A stretch of 35,803 bases of DNA. Source: Actinomycetes bacterium (GTDB lineage: Bacteria; Actinomycetota; Thermoleophilia; Solirubrobacterales; Solirubrobacteraceae). The stretch is from positions 1 to 35,803 of the forward strand of contig JAJZDA010000011.1 of NCBI GenBank assembly GCA_021851525.1, read 5' to 3'. A program made the position numbers and the translations under genes. Positions 8,849-17,177 of the stretch are shown here, piece by piece. Positions within the stretch are counted from its first letter, which is position 1; each line of letters opens with the position of its first letter. Below the pieces are notes generated by a model. That model was given only the letters and a program-made list of their open reading frames with translations, ran no database searches and was not told the origin of the DNA.

Positions 8849-9766
8849 ATGACTCAGCCAAGCCAGCAGCGACCGCCAGTGAGCGTCGTGGTCCCGTTTG
8901 CGGGGTCGGCGCAGGACGCCGCGGCCGTGTTGGCGATGCTGCGCTCACTGCGCCTGGCGCCCGGTGACGAGCTGATCCTCGCCGACAACAGCGGCACCGC
9001 GCCGGCCCAGCCCGACGGCGTATCCGTGGTCCGGGCCAGCGGTGAGGCCTCGGCCTCCCACGCGCGCAACAGCGGCGCCCGCGCGGCGGTCAACGACTGG
9101 CTGCTGTTCCTGGACTCAGACGTGCACCCGCCGCCGGACCTGCTCGAGCGTTTCTTCAGCGAGCCGATCGCGCCGCTGGCCGGTGCTGTCACGGGAGACA
9201 TCGCCGGGATCCCCAACACGCGCACGCTGGCGGCGCGCTACGGCACGGCGCGCAACTTCCTGGGCCAGCGCTCGCACGTGATGAACCCGTTGCGCCCGCG
9301 CGCCTCGTCGGCCAACCTGCTGGTGCGCCGCGCCGCCTTCGAGCAGATCGGCGGCTACACGGAGGGCATCTGGGCGGCGGAGGACACCGACTTCACCTGG
9401 CGCCTGCAGGCGGCCGGCTGGACGCTCGGCTTCAACCAGCACGCGGTGGTCCAGCACGAGTACCGCGACACGCTGCGGGCGCTGCGGCGTCAGTGGCGCG
9501 GCTACGCCGCCGGGGCCCGCTGGCTCTCAGAGCAGTACCCCGACTTCAAGCTGGACCCCGGGATCAACCGCATGGTGCGGCGCGTGCTGCGGCGCGTGGG
9601 GATCGGACCGGGGGTGGCGTTCCGGGCCGACGGGCGCAGCTCCGCCGCCGCGCGGCGGCTCAGCGCCTGGCAGCGAGCCCAGTTCTTCCTCGTGGACTGC
9701 ATACTCGGGGTCGAGGAGAAGATCGGTCACCACATGTCCAACGAGGTCAAGTCACGCAAGCCATGA
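8849..9766 (+). CDS. Glycosyltransferase family 2
   Basis: VSVVVPFAGSAQD, ELILADNSGT, LLFLDSDVHPP, WAAEDTDFTWRL. Confidence 0.88.
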   Translation: MTQPSQQRPPVSVVVPFAGSAQDAAAVLAMLRSLRLAPGDELILADNSGTAPAQPDGVSVVRASGEASASHARNSGARAAVNDWLLFLDSDVHPPPDLLERFFSEPIAPLAGAVTGDIAGIPNTRTLAARYGTARNFLGQRSHVMNPLRPRASSANLLVRRAAFEQIGGYTEGIWAAEDTDFTWRLQAAGWTLGFNQHAVVQHEYRDTLRALRRQWRGYAAGARWLSEQYPDFKLDPGINRMVRRVLRRVGIGPGVAFRADGRSSAAARRLSAWQRAQFFLVDCILGVEEKIGHHMSNEVKSRKP

Positions 9767-10848
9767 TCAGCGTCGACATCGTCGATCCGCCCGCCTTCTC
9801 CCCGGGGTATGACCACGCGCTGGCCGCGGCGCTCGCCGCGCTGGGCGCGGATGTGCGCCTGGTCACCTCGGAGTTCGCCCACGGCGAGCTGCCCGAGCCG
9901 CGCGGGTATCAGCGCGAGCTGTTCTTCTACCGCCGCGCCAGGGGCCGTCCCGGCTCACGCGCACGGGCGCTCAGCAAGCTCGCCAGCCACGGCGCGGACA
10001 TGCGCCGCTACCGCCGCGAGGCGCGTGCGGTGGTCCACTTCCAGTGGCTCACGGTGCCGCGCGCGGATCTGCGCCATCTGCCCGACCGGCCGCTGGTGCT
10101 GACCATCCACGACCCGCTGGAGCGGACCTCGCTGAAGGCGCCGCTGCGCGCGGCGGCGTTCGCCAAGCTCGACGCCTTCATCGTGCACAGCGAGTACGCC
10201 AGGGAGCGCGTGGTGGCCCAGCACGGGCTGGACGCTGAGCGGGTGCACGTGATCCGTCACGGGGCGCTCGAGGTGGCCGCCACCGCCGGGCAGCTGCCGC
10301 CTGAGCTGCCCGAGACCCAGCTGCCGGTGGTGCTCTGCTTCGGCCTGCTGCGGCCCTACAAGGGGATCGACCTGCTGGTCAACGCCTGGCAGCAGGTCAG
10401 TGGCGCGGAGCTCTGGATCGTCGGCCGCCCGATGATGCCGGTCGACGGGCTGATGCGCCGCGCGCCGCAGGGCGTGCGCTTTGTGCCGCGCTACGTCAGC
10501 GCCGCCGAGGAGGCGGCGCTCTACGCGCGCGCGGACATCGCGGTGCTGCCGTATGAGCGCAGCGATCGCTTCGGCTTCTCCGGGGTGCTCGCCACGGCGC
10601 TCGGCGCCGGGCGTGCGATCGTGCTGTCCGACGCGGGCGGCCTGGCGGAGGTTGCGCAGCTGGGCGCGGCACGGAGCTTCAGCGCCGGCGATGAGGACGC
10701 GCTCGCCGCAGCGCTGCGCGAGCTGATCGACGACGAGCAGGCCCGTGCGCGGCTGGGTGAGCAGGCCGCGCGGGTCGCGCGCGAGGTCTTCTCGTGGGAG
10801 GCCGCCGCCGCCGCCACGCTCGCGGTCTACGAGCAGATCAGCGGCTGA
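9763..10848 (+). CDS. Glycosyltransferase family 4
   Basis: ATGA overlap with the preceding gene; VLCFGLLRPYKGIDLLVNAW, AVLPYERSDRFGFSGVLATALGAGRAIVLSDAGGLAEV. Confidence 0.9.
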   Translation: MISVDIVDPPAFSPGYDHALAAALAALGADVRLVTSEFAHGELPEPRGYQRELFFYRRARGRPGSRARALSKLASHGADMRRYRREARAVVHFQWLTVPRADLRHLPDRPLVLTIHDPLERTSLKAPLRAAAFAKLDAFIVHSEYARERVVAQHGLDAERVHVIRHGALEVAATAGQLPPELPETQLPVVLCFGLLRPYKGIDLLVNAWQQVSGAELWIVGRPMMPVDGLMRRAPQGVRFVPRYVSAAEEAALYARADIAVLPYERSDRFGFSGVLATALGAGRAIVLSDAGGLAEVAQLGAARSFSAGDEDALAAALRELIDDEQARARLGEQAARVAREVFSWEAAAAATLAVYEQISG

Positions 10849-11978
10849 TGGCGCTGCTCGCGGTGCTCTTCTGGGTCAGCGCGCTGCTGATCATCTACAC
10901 CCAGGTGGGCTACGCGCTGCTGCTGGCGCTGCTCGCGGCGCTGCGGCGCCCCGGCCCGCAGCGGCCGCGTTGGAGCGGCGAGCTGCCGCAGGTCTCGGTG
11001 ATCATCGCCGCCTACAACGAGGCGGGCGTGATCGGCCCACGGATCGCGAACCTGCTGGAGCTCGACTACCCGCGTGAGCGCCTCGAGCTGATTGTCGCGG
11101 CTGACGGCTGCAGCGACGCGACCGCGCAGCACGCACGCGCCGCGGGAGCGGACCTGGTCCTGGAGCTGCCACGGGGAGGCAAGATCCGCGCCCAGGACGC
11201 GGCGGTGGCGCGTGCCCGGGGGCGGCTGCTGGCGTTCACCGACGCCAACAGCCGCTGGCAGCCCGATGCGCTGGCGCGGCTGGTGGACGCCTTTGCTGAC
11301 CCGCGCGTCGGCTACGTGTGCGGTGACGTCAGCTTCGTTGACGACGGCGGCAACAACCAGGAGGGCCTCTACTGGCGCTACGAGATGTGGATCAGGCGGC
11401 TGGAGTCGGGACTGCGCTCGGTCACCTCAGGCAACGGCGCGATCTACGCCACGCGCAGCGAGTCCTACCTCAGCGTCCCGCCGTTCGCCGGCCACGACCT
11501 CTCGTTCCCGTTCAACATGGTCAAGCGCGGCTGGCTGGCGCTCTACGTGACGGCGGCGCGCGCCAGTGAGAAGATGGCCCCCTCGATCGAGGGGGAGTTC
11601 GCGCGCAAGCGCCGGATGGCGCGCCGCACCTGGCCCGCGGTCTGGAGCAGCGGCCTGTTCTCGCCGCGCGGCTATGACCCGCTTTACACGCTGATGATCT
11701 TCAGCCACCGGCTGCTGCGCTACCTGGCGCCGTTCCTGCACGGGCTGGCGCTGCTCACGAGCCTGGTGCTGGTCGCCAACAGCTGGGTCTACGCGGTCTG
11801 CGCGGGGCTGCAGCTGGGGCTGCTGGCGGCGGCGGCGCTGGCGCCGCTGCTACCGGCGCGGGTGCTGCTGGTGGCGCGGTACTACGTTGTCACCAACTGG
11901 GCGCTGGTGGCCGGGCTGTGGGATTGGCTGGCGGGCGAGCGCTCCGCAACCTGGGAGACCGTGGAGGGGACGCGATGA
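10848..11978 (+). CDS. Membrane glycosyltransferase family 2 (cellulose-synthase-like)
   Basis: N-terminal TM; VSVIIAAYNEAGVIGPRIANLL, AADGCSDAT; C-terminal TM helices; start overlaps the previous TGA. Confidence 0.9.
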   Translation: MALLAVLFWVSALLIIYTQVGYALLLALLAALRRPGPQRPRWSGELPQVSVIIAAYNEAGVIGPRIANLLELDYPRERLELIVAADGCSDATAQHARAAGADLVLELPRGGKIRAQDAAVARARGRLLAFTDANSRWQPDALARLVDAFADPRVGYVCGDVSFVDDGGNNQEGLYWRYEMWIRRLESGLRSVTSGNGAIYATRSESYLSVPPFAGHDLSFPFNMVKRGWLALYVTAARASEKMAPSIEGEFARKRRMARRTWPAVWSSGLFSPRGYDPLYTLMIFSHRLLRYLAPFLHGLALLTSLVLVANSWVYAVCAGLQLGLLAAAALAPLLPARVLLVARYYVVTNWALVAGLWDWLAGERSATWETVEGTR

Positions 11979-11994
11979 GCAGCGAGGTCTGGAG

Positions 11995-12669
11995 GTGAGC
12001 GCCACCACCGGCGGGACGCAGGGGACCCAGAGATCGGGCGATGAGCGCCTGCGACGCGCGCTTGACCTGGTGATAGCCGTCCCGGCGGTGATCCTCACGG
12101 CGCCGGTGATTGCCGTGCTGGCCTGGCGCATCCGGCGCGAATCCCCCGGCGGCGCGCTCTACAAGCAGGTTCGGGCGGGCCGCGACGGACGCCCGTTCGA
12201 GATCTACAAGCTGCGCACGATGGTCAAGGACGCGGAGTTCCAGGGGGCCGGGCTGGCGGTGCTTCAGGGGGACTCGCGGATCACCCCGACGGGCGCGCTG
12301 CTGCGCCGCTACTCACTCGATGAGCTGCCAAACCTCTGGAACGTCGTGCGCGGCGAGATGTCGGTGGTCGGCCCGCGCCCGACGCTCCCGGCGCAGACCG
12401 AGCAGTACACCGCGCATCAGCGCCGCCGCCTGGAGGTGGCTCCCGGGATCACCGGCTGGGCGCAGGTCAACGGCCGCGCCGCGCTGCCATGGTCTGAGCG
12501 CATCGAGCTGGACGTCTGGTACGTGGAGCACCGCTCGCTGTGGCTTGATGTGCGGATCCTCTTGCGCACGGTGGCGATGGTGCTCGGCGGCCACGGGCTC
12601 TACAACTCCGAGCTGAGCGGGGGAGTGGACCTGGGCGGCGACTCGCCACCACCGACGCCGCGGGGATAG
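11995..12669 (+). CDS. Sugar transferase (polyprenyl glycosylphosphotransferase, bacterial sugar transferase family)
   Basis: LDLVIAVPAVILTAP TM helix, YKQVRAGRDGRPFEIYKLRTMVKDAE, SLDELPNLWNVVRGEMSVVGPRP, APGITGWAQVNGR. Confidence 0.95.
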   Translation: MSATTGGTQGTQRSGDERLRRALDLVIAVPAVILTAPVIAVLAWRIRRESPGGALYKQVRAGRDGRPFEIYKLRTMVKDAEFQGAGLAVLQGDSRITPTGALLRRYSLDELPNLWNVVRGEMSVVGPRPTLPAQTEQYTAHQRRRLEVAPGITGWAQVNGRAALPWSERIELDVWYVEHRSLWLDVRILLRTVAMVLGGHGLYNSELSGGVDLGGDSPPPTPRG

Positions 12670-12678
12670 GATCGCGCC

Positions 12679-13353
12679 GTGCAAGCGCAGGAGCTGCTGA
12701 TCTTCGGTGCCGGCGGTTTCGGCCGCGAGGTCGCCTCCTGGGTGCAGCGCGCCACCTGGAACGGTCACGGCTTCCGGCTGCTGGCGTTCGTGGACGACGG
12801 GCTGCAGGCGGCCGAGCTGAGCGGCGTGCCGGTGCTCACGCTCGAGCGGGCGGCGGCCGCGCACCCGGGTGCGGGCGTGCTGGCCAGCGTCGGTGATCCG
12901 CGCCTGCGCCAGCGGCTGATCGCCAGGGCCAGGGAGCACGGGCTCACGGCCACGGCTCCGCTGATCCACCCGAGCGTCGAGTACGACGCGCGCAGCGTGC
13001 GCTTCGGTGATGGCGCGGTGGTCTGCGCCGGCAGCATCCTCACCGTGGACATCGAGGTCGGCGAGCACGCGCAGGTCAACCTCGACTGCACGGTCGGCCA
13101 CGACGCCGTGATCGGCGCCTACGCGACGCTCTCACCGGGCGTGCACATCTCCGGGAACGTGGCGCTCGAGCAGTGCGTGTTCTTCGGCACCGGTGCGGTC
13201 ACCTTGAACGGCAGCCCTGGGCGCCCGCTGCGGCTGGGCGCCGACGCGGTGGTGGGCGCGGGCGCGGTGGTCACCCGCGACGTGCCGGCGGGGACGACGG
13301 TCGTGGGCGTGCCGGCGCGTGCCCGAAATCAGGTGAGCGGAGGAGCGCAATGA
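12679..13353 (+). CDS. NeuD-family sugar O-acyltransferase (left-handed beta-helix)
   Basis: LLIFGAGGFGREVASW, VNLDCTVGHDAVIGAYATLSPGVHISGNV, GAVVTRDVPAGTTVVGVPAR. Confidence 0.92.
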   Translation: MQAQELLIFGAGGFGREVASWVQRATWNGHGFRLLAFVDDGLQAAELSGVPVLTLERAAAAHPGAGVLASVGDPRLRQRLIARAREHGLTATAPLIHPSVEYDARSVRFGDGAVVCAGSILTVDIEVGEHAQVNLDCTVGHDAVIGAYATLSPGVHISGNVALEQCVFFGTGAVTLNGSPGRPLRLGADAVVGAGAVVTRDVPAGTTVVGVPARARNQVSGGAQ

Positions 13354-14255
13354 GACGGCGGCAGACAGCGAGCCTGGAGGGGAGCGTGGCGGTGATCACA
13401 GGTGGCGCGCGCGGTATCGGCCGCGCCACCGCCGCGGCTCTGATCGACCGTGGCGTGAGGGTGGCGATCGGCGACATCGACGGGGATGGCGCCCGCCGAA
13501 CCGCCCAGGAGCTCGGCGCCGGGGTGCTGGGCCTGCCGCTCGACGTGACCGACAGGGGTAGCTTCAACGACTTTCTGGATCAGGTGCAGCGCCAGCTGGG
13601 GCAGATCGACATCTTCGTCAACAACGCCGGGATCATGCCGCTGGGACGCTTCGAGCACGAGCGTGACGAGCTGACCGCGCGCGTGCTGGAGGTCAACGTG
13701 CTGGGCGTGATGCTCGGCTGCAAGCTCGCGCTGGCAAGGCTCGAGGGTCGTCGCGGCCACATCGTCAACATCGCCTCGGTGGCCGGCAAGGTGGGTCTCT
13801 CGCGGGGCGTCAGCTACTGCACCAGCAAGCACGCTGTGGTGGGCCTCAGCGAGGCGATCCGCGCGGAGCTGGCGGGCAGCGGCGTGCAGCTGCACATCGT
13901 GATGCCAACGCCGGTGCTGACGGAGCTGGCGGCCGGGTTGCGGCCGCTGCGCGGGGTGCCGACGCTGCGCCCCGAGGATGTCGCTGAGGCGCTGGTGGAG
14001 GGCATCGCCCGCGGCCGGGTCGACATCTACGTGCCGCGCAGCGTGGGGCTGCTGGTGCGAAGCTCCGGTCTGTTGCCGCGCGCGCTCACGGACCTGGTGG
14101 CGCGGCTGCTGGGCGCCGGGCGCGTGTTCGCGCGCGCCGACCTGCTGGCCCGCGCCGGTTACGAGGCGAAGATCGCGCCCCCGCCGGAGGCCGATCCGGC
14201 GGCCAGCGTGGCCAGCGCCGCGGCGAAGGTCGCCGACGCCCTGGGCGATCACTGA
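13350..14255 (+). CDS. SDR-family oxidoreductase
   Basis: AVITGGARGIGRA, VNNAGIMPLG, NIASVAG, SYCTSKHAVVGLSE (YxxxK); ATGA overlap. Confidence 0.92.
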   Translation: MRRRQTASLEGSVAVITGGARGIGRATAAALIDRGVRVAIGDIDGDGARRTAQELGAGVLGLPLDVTDRGSFNDFLDQVQRQLGQIDIFVNNAGIMPLGRFEHERDELTARVLEVNVLGVMLGCKLALARLEGRRGHIVNIASVAGKVGLSRGVSYCTSKHAVVGLSEAIRAELAGSGVQLHIVMPTPVLTELAAGLRPLRGVPTLRPEDVAEALVEGIARGRVDIYVPRSVGLLVRSSGLLPRALTDLVARLLGAGRVFARADLLARAGYEAKIAPPPEADPAASVASAAAKVADALGDH

Positions 14256-14423
14256 GCGCCCGGCGCCGAGGCCGCCGCGCCACGGGCGCTCTTTATGCGG
14301 ACTTGACGCTTGGGGCTATGCTGGCTGTGCAGAGCGTCGCCGGGCGCGGCGCTCGATTGTTAGGGCGATGCTGCGATTGCCGCGCGCGGTGGGCTGCGCG
14401 TGCTCCGTCCGTTATCCTGGTAG

Positions 14424-14501
14424 CTGCGCGCACCGCGCAGACATCGCTTTCAACGTCGATTTCCGGAATCGGCCTTGGTCGGGCGCCTAGCCTGCTGCTA
14501 G
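14424..14501. other. Cluster of three short perfect hairpins in a ~290-bp leader
   Basis: CTGCGCG-cac-CGCGCAG (14424-14440), CGATT-tccgg-AATCG (14457-14471), CTAGC-ctgct-GCTAG (14487-14501). Confidence 0.4.
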
Positions 14502-14549
14502 CACCGGGGAAATCGAGCCGGCCAGAAGGTATTGAGGAGCACTCAGGAT

Positions 14550-14714
14550 ATGCAAATCGTTGTTCCTGGCGGTCAGGAGTGCTTCGGCCTGCGGGTCGCT
14601 GCAGGCTCGCAGGCCGCCGCAAGCGGGGCGCTCTCGAATGGGATCGGGGTGCCGGAGCATCTGGGGCGCGGCGTTCGGCGCGGCGCCCACGGCGTGCGGA
14701 TGGCGGGCGCGTGA
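14550..14714 (+). CDS. Small 54-aa ORF upstream of and overlapping the epimerase gene
   Basis: GAGGAG ~10 nt before ATG 14550; stop TGA 14712-14714 overlaps the epimerase GTG 14711 (GTGA). Confidence 0.4.
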   Translation: MQIVVPGGQECFGLRVAAGSQAAASGALSNGIGVPEHLGRGVRRGAHGVRMAGA

Positions 14715-15694
14715 GCGCCCGCGACGAAGGGCTCATCGGCCGGCGTGTGCTGGTCACCGGCGGGTCCGGGTTCATCGGCCGCCACGTCGTGGCGCGGCTG
14801 AGCGCGGCGGGCGCGCAGGTGCGCGTGGTCGACCTCGTGCCGCACCCCGACCCCGAGGTGGACTTGGTCTGCGGCGACATCGCCGACCCGGAGACGATCG
14901 AGGCCGCCTACGAGGGCGGGATCGACCACGTCGTGCATCTGGCGGCCGTGACCTCGGTGCTGAAGTCCGTGCAGCAGCCGGAGCTGACCTTCCAGACCAA
15001 CGTCGTGGGCACGCATCGCGTGCTGGAGGGCGCGCGCGCCGCGGGTGTCAGCGCGCTCGTGTTCGCCTCCACAAACGCGGTCACCGGGCCGATGGAGGAG
15101 GCGAAGATCACGGAGCGTGCGCGGCTGCGTCCGCTCACCCCGTACGGCTCCAGCAAGGCTGCCGGGGAGATGATGATGTCTGCCTACACGGCTGCGTACG
15201 GGGTGCGCTGCACCGCGATCCGCCTGACCAACGTCTACGGGCTGGGGATGCAGGCCAAGGACAGCATCGTCGCGCGGCTGATGCGCGCGATCCGGCTGGG
15301 CAGCGGCTTTGAGATCTACGGTGACGGCCTGCAGGTGCGGGACTACGTGCACGTCAACGACGTTGTGCGCGCGGCCTGCGCGGCGCTCGCCGACGAGCGC
15401 TGGTCGGGGCCGGTCGTGATCGGCTACGGCGAGTCGATCTCCGTGCTGGACGTGGTCGACGAGGTCCGCCGCGTGAGCGGCACCACGCTCGAGCTGACGC
15501 ACGGACCGGCGCGCGCCGGTGAGATGCCGGCGGTGATCGTCGATCCGTCCGGCGCCCACGCGCTCGGCTGGCGGCCGGAGCTTGACTTCCATGCCGGCGT
15601 CAGCGGCGTATGGCAGGAGTGGAGCGCGCTGGCACTCGATGCTCCCGCCTTCCAGGCGGCGGTGCCGCCCGCGGCGACGGTCGCGGGGCGTTGA
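14711..15694 (+). CDS. NAD-dependent epimerase/dehydratase (extended SDR)
   Basis: VLVTGGSGFIGRHVV, HLAAVTSV, TPYGSSKAAGE (YxxxK), VRDYVHVNDVVRA; GTG start inside the ORF 14303..15694. Confidence 0.9.
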   Translation: MSARDEGLIGRRVLVTGGSGFIGRHVVARLSAAGAQVRVVDLVPHPDPEVDLVCGDIADPETIEAAYEGGIDHVVHLAAVTSVLKSVQQPELTFQTNVVGTHRVLEGARAAGVSALVFASTNAVTGPMEEAKITERARLRPLTPYGSSKAAGEMMMSAYTAAYGVRCTAIRLTNVYGLGMQAKDSIVARLMRAIRLGSGFEIYGDGLQVRDYVHVNDVVRAACAALADERWSGPVVIGYGESISVLDVVDEVRRVSGTTLELTHGPARAGEMPAVIVDPSGAHALGWRPELDFHAGVSGVWQEWSALALDAPAFQAAVPPAATVAGR

Positions 15695-15700
15695 GCTGCG

Positions 15701-15725
15701 GCGGCCCGCCGCAGTGGCGGGCCGC
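15701..15725. terminator. Hairpin between convergent genes (U-less)
   Basis: GCGGCCCGCC-gcagt-GGCGGGCCGC, perfect 10-bp stem between the epimerase stop and the gtrA-like stop. Confidence 0.55.
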
Positions 15726-16252
15726 TACTCGCGCTCGGCCGCCAGGCGTGAGCGGATCGCGGCGCGCAGGCGGCTCTCGCCGCTGAACACCCAGCGGTCG
15801 TAGACCAGGAACTTGGCCAGGAACAGCAGCGCCTGGATCGCCACGTAGGAGCCGGTCACCACCAGCACCCGCGCGGTGCTGCCGGCGCGCACGTGGCGGA
15901 CCACCCAGGCGTGGGTCGCGCCGGTGCCAAGCGAGGACGCGGCCAGCGCGATCAGCGAGACCGCCAGGTAACCGAGCACCTCGCGCACAACATCGAGCCG
16001 GTGCTCGCCGCGCTCCCACGCCCAGCGCCGGTTCAGCACCCAGTTGGGGATCGCGCCCGCGACGAACGCCGCCACCGAGCAGGCGGTGGTTCCCAGCCCG
16101 GCGCCCAGCAGCAGCGCAAAGACCACCACGCTGGTGGCGAGGGCGATCACCGAGCCGATCGCATAGCGGGTCACCTTGAGGCCCAACTCCGACTCGATGA
16201 CCCGGTCCAGCAGCCACCAGCCGCCAGCCTCAGCGTCGTCCCGATACGCCAC
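15725..16252 (-). CDS. GtrA-family membrane protein
   Basis: Four TM helices; FALLLGAGLGTTACSVAAFVAGAIPNWVLNRRWAWE typical of the GtrA family. Confidence 0.88.
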   Translation of the reverse strand: MAYRDDAEAGGWWLLDRVIESELGLKVTRYAIGSVIALATSVVVFALLLGAGLGTTACSVAAFVAGAIPNWVLNRRWAWERGEHRLDVVREVLGYLAVSLIALAASSLGTGATHAWVVRHVRAGSTARVLVVTGSYVAIQALLFLAKFLVYDRWVFSGESRLRAAIRSRLAAERE

Positions 16253-16283
16253 GTGTCCAGACTACTGCGTATCGTCGCGATAC

Positions 16284-17177
16284 GTGAGATGGCAGGCCAG
16301 TGATGAGCAGCCGCTGCTGGACGACGACCTGATCCTGCACGGCGACAACCTGCCGGCGCTGGCGGCGCTGCCGCGCGCCAGCTTTGACCTCGTGTACCTG
16401 GATCCGCCGTTCAACACCGGCCGCGCCCAGCGCCGCGACTCACTCACGGTGTCGCCGGCGGCGGCGGGCGACGGCAACCGCACCGGCTTCGGCGGCAGGC
16501 GCTACAGCTCACGGCTGCTGCAGAGCCTCAGCTACGACGACAGCTTCGCGGATTACCTCGGGTTCCTGGAGCCGCGCCTGCGCGCCTGCCGTGAGCTGCT
16601 GGCGGCGCACGGCACCCTGTACTTTCACATCGACTATCGCGAGTCGCACTACTGCAAGCTGCTGCTCGACGAGATCTTCGGTCGCGAGGCCTTCCTCAAC
16701 GAGTTGATCTGGGCCTATGACTACGGCGCCAAGCCGCGCCGGCGCTGGCCCGCCAAGCACGACACGATCCTGGTCTACGTGCGCACGCCCGGCGCGCACC
16801 ACTTCGACACCGAGGCCGTGGACCGCGAGCCCTACATGGCGCCCGGGCTCGTCACCCCCGAGAAGGCGGCGCGGGGCAAGCGCCCCACCGATGTCTGGTT
16901 TCACACGATCGTCCCGACCAACGGACGCGAGAAGACCGGCTACCCGACGCAGAAGCCGGAGGGCGTGCTGCGGCGGATCGTGGCGGCCAGCTCGAGGCCC
17001 GGCGGTTGGTGCCTGGACCCGTTCGCCGGGTCCGGCACGCTCGGCGCGGTGTGCCGGGCGCTGGGGCGCCGTTACGTGCTGATCGACTCCAGCCCGACGG
17101 CGATCGAGGTGATGCGGCGGCGGCTCTCGCCCGAGCCCGCGGAGCTCGCGGATCCCGCTCAGGCGCCCAGCGCGTAG
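16284..17177 (+). CDS. Orphan beta-class DNA methyltransferase (N6A/N4C)
   Basis: DLVYLDPPFNTG (motif IV) N-terminal to CLDPFAGSGTLGAV (motif I), i.e. beta-class order; PTQKPEGVLRRIV; likely GTG start at 16284. Confidence 0.9.
   Translation: MRWQASDEQPLLDDDLILHGDNLPALAALPRASFDLVYLDPPFNTGRAQRRDSLTVSPAAAGDGNRTGFGGRRYSSRLLQSLSYDDSFADYLGFLEPRLRACRELLAAHGTLYFHIDYRESHYCKLLLDEIFGREAFLNELIWAYDYGAKPRRRWPAKHDTILVYVRTPGAHHFDTEAVDREPYMAPGLVTPEKAARGKRPTDVWFHTIVPTNGREKTGYPTQKPEGVLRRIVAASSRPGGWCLDPFAGSGTLGAVCRALGRRYVLIDSSPTAIEVMRRRLSPEPAELADPAQAPSA

Noticed and set aside
14303-14322. TTGACG...TATGCT as a sigma70-type promoter
   Set aside because: Spacing is only ~8 bp, far from 16-18 bp.
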